Source: Agromyces sp. Soil535 (GTDB taxonomy: Bacteria > Actinomycetota > Actinomycetes > Actinomycetales > Microbacteriaceae). From it: DNA of 64,000 nucleotides. The position numbers and the translations under genes were made by a program. Shown here piece by piece: positions 45,724 through 53,037 of the stretch; position 1 is the stretch's first letter; every line of letters begins with the position of its first letter. Below the pieces are notes generated by a model, which had not been told where the DNA came from, made no database searches, and saw nothing but the letters and a program-made list of their open reading frames with translations. Location of the stretch: positions 126,504 through 190,503 of the forward strand of contig NZ_LMRW01000001.1 of the NCBI RefSeq assembly GCF_001428255.1. The letters are read 5' to 3'.

Positions 45724-46377
45724 GTGAGAGCACTCGTCGCCGTCATCCGGATTGCCATGGGCCTGTTCGTGCTCATCGCAGTCGTCGCCACGTTCATCGA
45801 CACTGCCTCGCGCGCAACGATCAATCCCTTCAACTTCTTCGGATACTTCACGTTGCAGACCAACATCATCGCCGCCGTGATCTTCGTCATCGTCGGCGTC
45901 CTAGCCCTCATTGGCCGCGAGATCTCGTACTGGCTCCATGTCGTCCGAGGCATGTGGGTCGCCTACATGGCGCTGGTCGGCGTTATCTACAACACCCTGC
46001 TGGTCGGCACACCCGGTGGGGGTGGGGTCGCCCTCGAATGGGCGAACCACGTCCTGCACATCGTGTTCCCGATCTACGCCTTGCTCGACTGGCTGCTCTT
46101 CGCCGACCGCCCAGCCCTGAAGTGGAAGCACCTGTGGCTGGTCATCGTCGACCCGGTGGTCTGGACAGGTGTGGTGCTCATCCGCGGGGCCACCGATGGT
46201 TGGGTGCCCTATCCGTTCCTCGAGCCGTCGAACGGGTACGGCACGATCGCCCTAACCGTCCTGGGAATGACGGTCACTGTCCTGGTGCTCGGTGCCCTCA
46301 TGTGGGCGATCAGTCGCCTCCGGATAGTCAAACTAACCGCGGCACCCGCAGCACCCGCGGCACCCGCGGCAACCTAG
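45724..46377 (+). CDS. Pr6Pr-family membrane protein
   Basis: The 217-residue protein has six transmembrane helices and the family pattern FFGYFTLQTNIIAAVIFVI, HVVRGMWVAYMALVGVIYN and HIVFPIYALLDWLLF. It ends in an Ala/Pro repeat tail (APAAPAAPA). Pr6Pr (FAR-17a/AIG1-like) membrane proteins have no established bacterial function. GGGAG lies about 6 nt before the GTG at 45724. Confidence 0.85.
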   Translation: MRALVAVIRIAMGLFVLIAVVATFIDTASRATINPFNFFGYFTLQTNIIAAVIFVIVGVLALIGREISYWLHVVRGMWVAYMALVGVIYNTLLVGTPGGGGVALEWANHVLHIVFPIYALLDWLLFADRPALKWKHLWLVIVDPVVWTGVVLIRGATDGWVPYPFLEPSNGYGTIALTVLGMTVTVLVLGALMWAISRLRIVKLTAAPAAPAAPAAT

Positions 46378-46536
46378 CGCCTTCGGTGTTGACCGCGCGC
46401 AGAGGCGATGGAACGCCTCGGGTTCGTCGATGAGTCCTTCCGCGACGGGTCCGTCACCCGGTCCCTCATGCGACAGGGACGCCAGGGCGAGCGGACCCCT
46501 CGGCGGTTAGTCGTTCCTGCCCGTGCGAACCCGGCG

Positions 46537-47124
46537 TCAGCCGCGGGCCGGCGGGACCGTCTTGCGCATCACGGTCTTGCTCTTGCCGATGTGACGCTCG
46601 AACGTGAATCCCGCCTTCTCGAACATGGCCCTCGTGCCGTTGTGGAGGAACGAGGACGACGTCCTCTTGCCGGGGGCGAGCTCATTGGGGAACGAGACCA
46701 CCTCGCCCCCGCCGGCCTGCGCGATCAGCTCGAGCGCGCCATCCAGCGCCTCCCGTGCCACTCCCGACCGTCGGTGGTCGCGGTCGACGAAGAAGCATGT
46801 GATGCGCCACGGTGCCGGCTTGGTCTCGCCCGCGTCGTACTGCTTGCGGTGGTAGATGTTCTGCAGTTCGACCGGACTGCCGTACTCGCACCACGCGATC
46901 GCGGCGTCGCCGTCGAAGACGAGCGCGGCGTGCGCGATGCCCTCCGCCACGAGTCGCTGCTTGAACGTCGGCCGGTCGTATTCGTCCTTGACGGTGTGCT
47001 CCGTGTCGTTATGGAAATACGAGCAGTAGCACCCGCCCCAGACCCCATTGTGCTTCTGCGCGAGCGCCAGCCACGCCGGGAAGGTCTCGGGAGTGAGCGG
47101 CTTGATCACGTGCGAAGTCGTCAC
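46537..47124 (-). CDS. GNAT-family N-acetyltransferase
   Basis: The 195-residue protein has a GNAT core. KHNGVWGGCYCSYFHNDTE is the N-terminal motif of a subgroup with a Cys-rich loop. Acetyl-CoA binding motif A is FFVDRDHRRSGVAREALDGA, and the ending is GTRAMFEKAGFTFERHIG. The substrate is unknown. GAGG lies about 5 nt before the GTG at 47124, which defines the start. The upstream in-frame extension is antisense-like and discarded. A 34-residue gene relic lies directly upstream on the same strand. Confidence 0.88.
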   Translation of the reverse strand: MTTSHVIKPLTPETFPAWLALAQKHNGVWGGCYCSYFHNDTEHTVKDEYDRPTFKQRLVAEGIAHAALVFDGDAAIAWCEYGSPVELQNIYHRKQYDAGETKPAPWRITCFFVDRDHRRSGVAREALDGALELIAQAGGGEVVSFPNELAPGKRTSSSFLHNGTRAMFEKAGFTFERHIGKSKTVMRKTVPPARG

Positions 47125-47131
47125 CACCACC

Positions 47132-47236
47132 TCACCCGCCCCACGTGTCGGCCCACGCGGCCCGCCAATCCGAGACTCCCGATTGCTCGTGGAAGCTGGC
47201 TGGCGTGTATTCGGTCGGAACGTCCTCATCGGCCAT
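47132..47236 (-). pseudogene. Truncated pterin-dehydratase-like gene start
   Basis: A 34-residue frame begins MADEDVPTEYTPASFHEQSG and reads VSDWRAAWADTWGG before TGA. The ASFHE..GV.DWR motif resembles the start of 4a-hydroxytetrahydrobiopterin-dehydratase-like proteins. The rest is lost and joined to the GNAT gene leader. The assignment is tentative because so little remains. Confidence 0.4.
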
Positions 47237-47464
47237 GGCAGACTCCTCGCGTCAGTGCTGCCAGTCTGCCGACTGACTCCGACTCTCGACAAGGTCGGCA
47301 CGGCCACCTGTGGAGCTCGTAGACAAGGTGCGAAAGGTCGTCCCACCCGCTCAGGCGGGGAGCCGACCAACTATCTGCCGACGACCCCGGCTACTGTTCC
47401 AACGAGTTCCCTCGCTCGCCGCCCGCAAGCCGGTCCCTGACCGCGAGACCTAGACGCGATGAGG

Positions 47465-47550
47465 GGCTCTACGGGCACGAGAATCCCGCCCGCAACCTAC
47501 GGTCTATGCGACGAGAGGCCCCGGCCTCAATACTCCTCATAGCGTCCAGC
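47465..47550 (-). mobile_element. Solitary inverted left end of the IS110 element
   Basis: Read leftward, this 86-bp segment matches the left end at 37440-37522 almost base for base. Shared blocks include TTGAGGCCGGGGCCT, CGCATAGACCG and GGTTGCGGGCGGGATTCTC. No transposase follows, so it is a truncated second copy facing the first. It provides the last codons (WTL and stop) of the DUF2510 gene, whose 3' end was therefore probably altered by the insertion. Confidence 0.8.
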
Positions 47551-48298
47551 TGCTCCCGTACCGGCGCTGGCACGCCTCGAGCAACGGCGGCACGAGGGGT
47601 CCGTTGGGCCGCATGAACGACACCTGTGCGATGACCTTCGCCTTCGGGCCTACGCCATCGACGACATACACTCCGGGGAAGTCGGCCATCTTCTGGAAGC
47701 TCAGCGGGACGTCCCAGGAATGGAATTGCTTCTTGCGAGTGATCCCGGCCCGAGTCAGTGTCAAACCGGCGATCTCGACGGACTGATCGGCGTCGAGCGC
47801 GGAAAGCAGATCGTTGCAGATTCGCGTGCCCGAGTAGTGGAGGAGGATGTCAACCGCCTTGGAGTAGGCACCCCTGATGCGTTCGCCCCATCCGCTGAAC
47901 GTGATCGTGGTGTGCTCCTTCCCCTCCCAAAGATCGATGCGGTACCCGTGGTTGTAGACCACAACCGCGACGACCGTCGTGACCCAGTAGGCCATGGCCG
48001 TGATCTGCGAGTACGGCACCGAATGGCGACCCCACGAGATGCCTCGGTCGTCCGCGACAAGTCGCTTCGCACCCACTCCGATCGGCAGCCGTTCGTCCAG
48101 GAGGACGTGTCGAGTCGCATCCGCGGCGGCCGTCCACGTCGGCGAGTGGTACGCACCACCTGTGGTGGCCGTGCCGCCATCGACGGACGCGATTCCGCCG
48201 TCGCTGACATGCTCCGTCCATCGGGTGCCGTCCCAATAACGGACCTCGTGTCTTCCCCACGGGTCCGGGTGCCAGCCCGCCGGCGCCGTACCAGCCAT
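47537..48298 (-). CDS. DUF2510-domain protein
   Basis: The 253-residue protein opens with the DUF2510 motif GWHPDPWGRHEVRYWDGTRW (residues about 8-27), a short WW-like module common in actinobacterial membrane-associated proteins. The remainder is soluble and beta-rich, with YSQITAMAYWVTTVVAVVVY as one moderately hydrophobic strand region. Function is unknown. The last residues are encoded by IS110-end DNA, so the original C terminus may have differed. Confidence 0.8.
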   Translation of the reverse strand: MAGTAPAGWHPDPWGRHEVRYWDGTRWTEHVSDGGIASVDGGTATTGGAYHSPTWTAAADATRHVLLDERLPIGVGAKRLVADDRGISWGRHSVPYSQITAMAYWVTTVVAVVVYNHGYRIDLWEGKEHTTITFSGWGERIRGAYSKAVDILLHYSGTRICNDLLSALDADQSVEIAGLTLTRAGITRKKQFHSWDVPLSFQKMADFPGVYVVDGVGPKAKVIAQVSFMRPNGPLVPPLLEACQRRYGSSWTL

Positions 48299-49162
48299 GT
48301 CCCGACCTCAGCTACCCTTTCAGAGCGTCCGCCCCGCGGTCGAGGCGAGCGGATCGAACCCATCTGCCTGTCAAGCACTCGACGGCGCTGAAAACCCCCG
48401 AACGATGCGGTCGATCGCTTCGAGCTCCCCCGAAGTGCTCTGAAACCAGCAAAGCAACTCTGCAACCAGCAAAGCAACCTGTCCTGGCTCGGTCAAGAGG
48501 GCGCTGCACGCGTCACCCGCGGCGATGCCGCCTTCGTCGACGCCGGGACCAGCGCGACACTCCTCGTCGGCGTGCATCGTGCGCTCGCGTGGGAAGAGAG
48601 CTGTTGCGCCGGTCACCGCATGGAGCCGTCGGGAACGACGCCGAGGCGGGCCGCTGAATAGGAACCGCGCCGGGGAAGGTGCCACCCGTGTAGACGTCAG
48701 AGTGGGGCCCCGGAGTGACGGAATGAAGTTCGTTTCGTCATTCCGTCACTCCCGCCCCGCTCCCGGCGCACAGCGCCCACCTTCGGCGACCCGCCCGGCG
48801 TCCGAGCGATCGCGCGCAGGCCTGCTGTGCGCCTCGGAATTCCTGTGCGCCCCGCAGGGAAATCAGGAGCCCCTGCCAGGCCTCCGCCCCCCCGCGATCC
48901 GGCAAGAATCCTCAGGGGCGCACAGCGCCGCGCGCAGCGGCTATGACAGCGCACGACTGTGGTTCGAAGAGGGCGGGGACACCTGGCGTGAACCGACGGA
49001 GACGCTTGCGGCTGCCGGATGTGTCGTCGACATCTACTCCGAAAAGCTCGTCGGCATCTCGTGGCCGGCTTCCACCGATGTCCTGAAATCGCTCGAGCGC
49101 ATGGAGGCAGAAGGCCTCCTGGCCAATTCCCACATCCGCGGCTTGAGCCGCGAACCCTCCTC
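48299..49162. other. Low-information stretch with repeats and gene debris
   Basis: No intact gene is supported over about 860 bp. It contains a 20-bp tandem duplication (48438-48477) and a 15-bp-stem hairpin (48712-48752). The repeated word GCGCACAG occurs around 48760-48935. A plus-strand open fragment runs about 48945-49150 (LWFEEGGDTWREPTETLAAA) and looks coding but has no start and no recognisable family. A 68-residue minus-strand frame (48371-48577) spans the duplication and is not trusted. Confidence 0.4.
48712..48752. repeat. Hairpin with 15-bp perfect stem
   Basis: GGAGTGACGGAATGA (48712-48726) and its exact reverse complement (48738-48752) flank an 11-nt loop. No gene ends immediately beside it, so it could be a terminator of a lost gene or the remnant end of a mobile element. 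Confidence 0.55.
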
Positions 49163-49273
49163 CGACGGCCTCGCCGAAACCCATTGCGACCCCCTGCCGA
49201 GCCCGGTTCCGGCGCCGGTGATCGCCGCGGACTTGCCCGTGAGGTCGGTGAGGCTGGGCAATGCTTGGGTCAT
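49163..49273 (-). pseudogene. Start of a frameshifted short-chain dehydrogenase
   Basis: The frame reads MTQALPSLTDLTGKSAAITG, then AGTGLGRG, the SDR TGxxxGxG cofactor motif. After GRG the SDR sequence continues in another frame as VAMGFGEAV, consistent with loss of one G in the run AGGGGGT near 49190. Similarity then ends. Its ATG overlaps the cupin gene stop by 4 nt, so the intact ancestor was the second gene of a cupin-SDR operon. Confidence 0.7.
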
Positions 49274-49764
49274 TCTTCGCCCTGCGGCACCATCGCCACG
49301 ATGAGGTCCCGACGGTGCGGCCAACGTCGAAGGGCGTCAGCGAGGTCGAGCGGTTCGAAGTCCGAGATCGCGAAGCCCGGTGCCATGGTGTTCCCGTAGA
49401 CGCCGAAGTCTCCACCGGGCCGGAGTCTCGCGCCCATGATCGTTCCGGCAGGGACGACGGTCTGCACTCGTTCTCCGGCGAGGACATCCTGGCCGAGGAT
49501 CACGAGTTCGTCCCTGCCGTCCGGGTAGAGCAGAAGCAGCTCGATGGGATCGCCGAGATAGAAATGCCAGATCTCGTCGGTCGGGAGGGCGTGCATTTCC
49601 GAGCACGCATCGACGTCGAGCAATGCGACGGTGGCCGTGCACAACGGTTTGCCGTCCGGGCCTTGTTTGGGGTCGATGTATGTCTGCAGGAAATCGACCG
49701 TCTCGGTCGGCATCCGGGTGAGGTTCCAGAGGCGTCGAAGGTCATCGGGCGTGGGGCGGGTCAT
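49270..49764 (-). CDS. Cupin_5 (DUF985) family protein
   Basis: The 164-residue protein matches the DUF985 cupin family. It has TVDFLQTYIDPKQGPDGKPL, the core HALPTDEIWHFYLGDPIELL, a central VVPAGTIMGARL and a C-terminal GFAISDFEPLD. The reaction is unknown, and some members relate to sugar or ectoine-type enzymes. AAGGA lies about 8 nt before the ATG at 49764. It is followed by an overlapping broken SDR gene. Confidence 0.83.
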   Translation of the reverse strand: MTRPTPDDLRRLWNLTRMPTETVDFLQTYIDPKQGPDGKPLCTATVALLDVDACSEMHALPTDEIWHFYLGDPIELLLLYPDGRDELVILGQDVLAGERVQTVVPAGTIMGARLRPGGDFGVYGNTMAPGFAISDFEPLDLADALRRWPHRRDLIVAMVPQGEE

Positions 49765-49940
49765 CTGTTTCGTCCTTTGCATGAAGCCGGGCGTTCTTGA
49801 ATGGGATCGGCGTCGTGTGGCCGCGACAGCACGGCGCTGTGCCACGACCCTGCGCCGCGAGAGTCATCATGCTGCTCGTTCTCAGCTCGCCTTCGCCTCA
49901 CGCTCCTCGCCCACGTCCCAGAGGATCTCCAGTCCGGATC

Positions 49941-50699
49941 TCACTGGTCAACAACGATCTTTGCGATCTCGTCGAGCGAGTCGAGCTGTGTCGTCGGATC
50001 GATACCCGCGTCGCACGCGAGCTGGAGTGAATACGCGTTGTTCATCTGCGAGGTCGTGTAATCCATGTTCGTGAACACGCGCGCGGCCCCGAGCCACGTC
50101 TCCTCATCGGTTTCCGCAAGGATATTCCGGCTGGCCACTTCGCCATCCGCGGGCTCGGGCGTCAAGACGTGGGTGAGCGCAAAATACCCATCGAACGCAT
50201 ACGTTGCGACCTCATCGGCCGTCGCGCCGGACACTTCTGCGAGATATTCGTCGGATGCGGACCGGTCGTCAACCGTCGCCGTCTCGAAGATCTCCTGAAA
50301 GGAGTACGCCGTACATGTGTCGTCGGCGTTGACGAAACTCGTTTCGTCATACGGGTCATCAGCCGGGTTCGATGTCCAGGCCGCGTCGTCCGCCGCAAGG
50401 AAGGCGAATTGCCAGCCGACCTTTGCCAACGGGTCGAGCTGGTCGCCGTCAGCAAAGCCGAGCGATTCCAGCGCGCCGACTTGTGCGGCCTCCGATGGCG
50501 TGGCGGTCGGGCTCGACTGCCGGGGGGTCCGGTTCGCCTGCGCCCCGCCACCGGGGAAGGCCGCGCAACCGGCGGACATCAAGACCATGGACGCCACGAT
50601 GATCGTGCCGCCGAGCGCAGATACACGAGCACCCGAGACGATGAGAGTAGCGGCGAGGACTCTATCGCGTGCACCTGGCCTGGACCCGACTTGTGGCAT
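49941..50699 (-). CDS. Hypothetical lipoprotein
   Basis: The 252-residue protein has a long basic N-terminal region and then a signal segment ending in lipobox LMSAGC (lipidated C45). A Thr/Ser/Pro linker follows, then an acidic soluble domain rich in Asp and Glu (NADDTCTAYSFQEIFETA). No enzymatic motif is seen. GGGGAG lies about 5 nt before the ATG at 50699. It probably sits on the outer face of the membrane. Function is unknown. Confidence 0.65.
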   Translation of the reverse strand: MPQVGSRPGARDRVLAATLIVSGARVSALGGTIIVASMVLMSAGCAAFPGGGAQANRTPRQSSPTATPSEAAQVGALESLGFADGDQLDPLAKVGWQFAFLAADDAAWTSNPADDPYDETSFVNADDTCTAYSFQEIFETATVDDRSASDEYLAEVSGATADEVATYAFDGYFALTHVLTPEPADGEVASRNILAETDEETWLGAARVFTNMDYTTSQMNNAYSLQLACDAGIDPTTQLDSLDEIAKIVVDQ

Positions 50700-51070
50700 G
50701 GCGAGCTCCCCTCGATCAATCGACCGGCCGCGTGACCGAAGTGCGACGTGGCACAACGCGTTTGCAGCGTTCGGATGTTCCGGTGACACGGCGCTCCGAT
50801 CAGATGCTAGCCAGCCGGGGTCTGAGCCGCAGCCCCCGTTGGACTCTGCTTTCCCTGCTCGGTCCGAGCGCAGATGATCCCGCCCCACCGCCGCCGCTCG
50901 GCGCGCTGGTCGAAGTGAAGCCGCGCCTGCGGGAGCCAGAGCCCTAGTCAGCCAGTTCGTCGCGCCAAGGCTTCAACGTCAGCCGTCTCTCGTGCGGTCC
51001 CGCCCGGATCGCAGCTTGGTGCGGCTGACGGCTTGAATTCGATACCTAGGTACAGGTTTATCGCGCAGTC
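50700..51070. other. Divergent intergenic region with inverted repeat
   Basis: This 371-bp region separates the lipoprotein from the MerR-linked operon. CGTCAGCCG (50978-50986) is inverted at 51022-51030, and the match extends imperfectly into TTCAA/TTGAA. A MerR-type promoter follows at 51033-51063. No gene is supported here. Confidence 0.5.
51033..51063 (+). promoter_or_regulatory. MerR-type promoter
   Basis: TTGAAT (51033-51038) and a -10-like TTATCG (51058-51063) are spaced 19 bp apart, and the 10-bp palindrome TACCTAGGTA (51043-51052) lies between them. Long spacers with a central dyad are the hallmark of MerR-activated promoters. The first gene starts only 8 bp further on, so its mRNA may be leaderless or nearly so. 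Confidence 0.55.
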
Positions 51071-51418
51071 ATGACCTTGGAAGCATTGGATTGGGCTCCC
51101 GAAGCCTGCACGCTGCCGACGGTCGAGCGGCCGCTGCGTGAGAACGAATTCGCTGACCTGTTCGCTTCCTCGTTGGTCCGTGTGGAGCGAGTATCCCCGG
51201 ACACGGCTCGGCTCGGACTCACCCGCGACAGCACCGCGAGGGCTCGCGACCTCGCGGAACAAGAGTCATCGTGCTGCTCATTCTTCACCTTCGAGATCCT
51301 GGAGGCCGACGCTGAATCGGTGATGTCGATCTCTGTGCCGGCTGCGCAGGTTCGCGTGCTGGATGCCTTCGTCGACTCCGCACGTCGCGCGGCGGGCTTG
51401 GAGTCGCCGCGGTCATGA
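51071..51418 (+). CDS. Small Cys-containing protein paired with MerR
   Basis: The 115-residue protein has ACTLPTVERPLRENEFADLF at the N terminus and ARDLAEQESSCCSFFTFEI in the middle, with a CC pair. This combination is typical of small proteins encoded just before MerR-type metal or thiol-responsive regulators in actinobacteria. It may bind a metal or toxic thiol reagent, but that is inference. Its TGA overlaps the MerR ATG (ATGA). Confidence 0.65.
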   Translation: MTLEALDWAPEACTLPTVERPLRENEFADLFASSLVRVERVSPDTARLGLTRDSTARARDLAEQESSCCSFFTFEILEADAESVMSISVPAAQVRVLDAFVDSARRAAGLESPRS

Positions 51419-51837
51419 GCCTTCGTGCCGGAGAGGTCGACGCTCGTGCCGGCGTGAACCTTCAGACGCTCCGCTACCACGAGCGGCGTGGGATCCTCGC
51501 CGCCCCCGATCGCAGCCCGGGCGGGCATCGCTAGTACGACGAGGACACCGTGCTGCTCCTCCGCGTGATCAAGGCAGCCCAAGGCCTCGGTTTCACCCTT
51601 GATGAAGTCACTGAGCTGGTCGATGCCGGCTCCCACGCCCACCGGCGTCGAACGCACCTCGCGGATCACGCTCGCGCGAAGCTCGTCCAGGTTCGCGCGA
51701 AGATCGCCGCTCTGCAGCAGATCGAGGCAACCCTCGAGGAGACGATCGAGGCCGGCTGCGACGACCTCACCGTCTGTGCGCTGAAAGAGAACTGCCCCAT
51801 CCCATTCCAGACCATCACCCTTGCAGACGACGTGTGA
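51415..51837 (+). pseudogene. MerR-family regulator with in-frame amber stop
   Basis: The frame begins MSLRAGEVDARAGVNLQTLR, then YHERRGILAAPDRSPGGHR, and meets TAG at 51532-51534. It resumes in the same frame as YDEDTVLLLRVIKAAQGLGF, a dimerisation helix and the Cys-containing tail CDDLTVCALKENCP. Apart from the amber, the 139-residue regulator is complete and well conserved. The TAG occupies the position where RLY or RRY is usual, so it looks like a recent nonsense mutation. Confidence 0.8.
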
Positions 51838-51874
51838 CCACCAGACGCGCGCGGAATGCACCCGCCCGTCGGCC

Positions 51875-51949
51875 GTCCACGCAACATGGCGATTCGGCCA
51901 AGTGCTGGCCGTCTTTCTCGGAATTGGCCATCTTCCCGTGGAACCTACA
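51875..51949 (+). repeat. Right-end-type cassette repeat, copy 1
   Basis: This 75-bp unit starts GTCCACGCAACATGGC and ends GGAACCTACA. It is about 85% identical to copies at 61935-62009 and 59516-59591. It has a degenerate palindrome near its start and an internal GGAATTGGCCATCTTC motif. Two bases separate it from the inverted TGTAGGTTCC end that follows. Confidence 0.75.
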
Positions 51950-51951
51950 GC

Positions 51952-52050
51952 TGTAGGTTCCGCGCCGACTTGGCATCTGTGGCCACGAATCCACGGTAAA
52001 TGTCATCGCGTTAGGCCCCGGGAATCCATGGAAGATGGCAGATTCCTACA
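51952..52050 (+). repeat. Left-end-type cassette repeat, copy 1
   Basis: The segment begins TGTAGGTTCCGCGCCGA and contains GAATCCACGGTAAATGTCAT and GGAATCCATGGAAGATGGC. It matches the segment beginning at 62014 over about 95 bp, and an internal part recurs at 61185-61255. It would be the left boundary of the gene block that follows. Confidence 0.7.
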
Positions 52051-52108
52051 GAGGGTGGCATCGGAAACGGAATCCACTTCTCGGCCCTAGTGATACTTTC
52101 GCAAGATC

Positions 52109-52342
52109 ATGGACATCCTCACGGCGTTCGGGTCAGCGGTTATCATCGCCGGGTTGCTCGGGTTGCTCCTATTGGGGGCGCTTCTGAGCTACCGTCTGCT
52201 GTCCATGCTGATCAGCGTTCAGGGAGATGTTCGGCGCGCGGAACGGCGCGCCCGGCGCGAGAAGGTATTCGTCGCAGACCTCGAGCGCCAAGGCTTCAGC
52301 AGCAGTGACGCCGAGGATGCGGTGCGCTCCACGCGCGACTGA
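52109..52342 (+). CDS. Small single-pass membrane protein
   Basis: The 77-residue protein has one transmembrane helix (about 7-38, SAVIIAGLLGLLLLGALLSY). A basic cytoplasmic tail rich in Arg and Glu follows (VRRAERRARREKVFVADLER). No family is recognised. It is the first gene after the repeat pair at 51875-52050 and converges with the response-regulator gene. Confidence 0.55.
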   Translation: MDILTAFGSAVIIAGLLGLLLLGALLSYRLLSMLISVQGDVRRAERRARREKVFVADLERQGFSSSDAEDAVRSTRD

Positions 52343-52368
52343 CACCACCCGTCGGCTAGCGAGAATGC

Positions 52369-53037
52369 TCATCCGACCGGATGGCCCTGACTTCCGGAGC
52401 CGGAGCCGGCGGCGGCGGCGATCGCCGCGCGCGCGAGGCGGCCGAGCTCGACGCGGTCGGTCGCCCCACACTTGACGAGCAGCGTGGAGACGTGGTTCGC
52501 GACGGTCTTCCCGGATAGCCCGAGTCGCTCCGCGATCTGGCGGTTGCCGAGGCCCCGGATGACGAGGTCGAGCACGTCGCGCTCCCGCGGCGTGAGGCCG
52601 AAGGGATCCGGGGCTGGGGTGGGCACGAGCCGTCCAGTGGACCGGGCGACTCCGGACCCGAGCACGACAGCGCCCTCTACGGCGGCGGCGACCGCGGCCA
52701 GGACCTCGGCGGGCATCGCGTCCTTTACGACGTACCCGGCGGCGCCTCCGTCGAGCGCCTCGCGTACCGCGGCCTCGTCGTCGAACATCGTGACCACGAT
52801 GACGCGCGTGCCGGGACGCTCGCCGAGGATCCGCTCGGTGGCGTCGACGCCCGAGCCGTCGGGGAGTCCGAGGTCCATGAGGACGACCTCGGGGGCGGTC
52901 GTCCGCGCGAGCGCGATCGCCTCGGCGAATCCCGCCGCTTCGCCGACCACGTCGTAACCCGCGGAGGTGATCAGGGCGGCGAGCCCGCTGCGGAACACCG
53001 GGTGGTCGTCGACGATGAGGACCCGTCGGCCGTTCAT
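52369..53037 (-). CDS. NarL/LuxR-type response regulator
   Basis: The 222-residue protein has a receiver domain (about 5-120) with the acidic pocket at VDDHP, phosphoacceptor D55 in LMDLGLPDGSG and the switch Thr/Lys region. A LuxR-type HTH follows (about 150-212), with LTPRERDVLDLVIRGLGNRQ and GKTVANHVSTLLVKCG. It pairs with the histidine kinase immediately upstream, whose stop overlaps its ATG by 4 nt. Target genes are unknown. Confidence 0.95.
   Translation of the reverse strand: MNGRRVLIVDDHPVFRSGLAALITSAGYDVVGEAAGFAEAIALARTTAPEVVLMDLGLPDGSGVDATERILGERPGTRVIVVTMFDDEAAVREALDGGAAGYVVKDAMPAEVLAAVAAAVEGAVVLGSGVARSTGRLVPTPAPDPFGLTPRERDVLDLVIRGLGNRQIAERLGLSGKTVANHVSTLLVKCGATDRVELGRLARAAIAAAAGSGSGSQGHPVG

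Noticed and set aside
48371..48577. 68-residue minus-strand ORF
   Set aside because: It spans the 20-bp tandem duplication, so its current frame is an accident of that duplication.
38532..51534. Amber codon reassignment
   Set aside because: Intact genes such as RidA (41589) and dnaB end with TAG, so TAG is a normal stop. The two internal ambers are more simply mutations.
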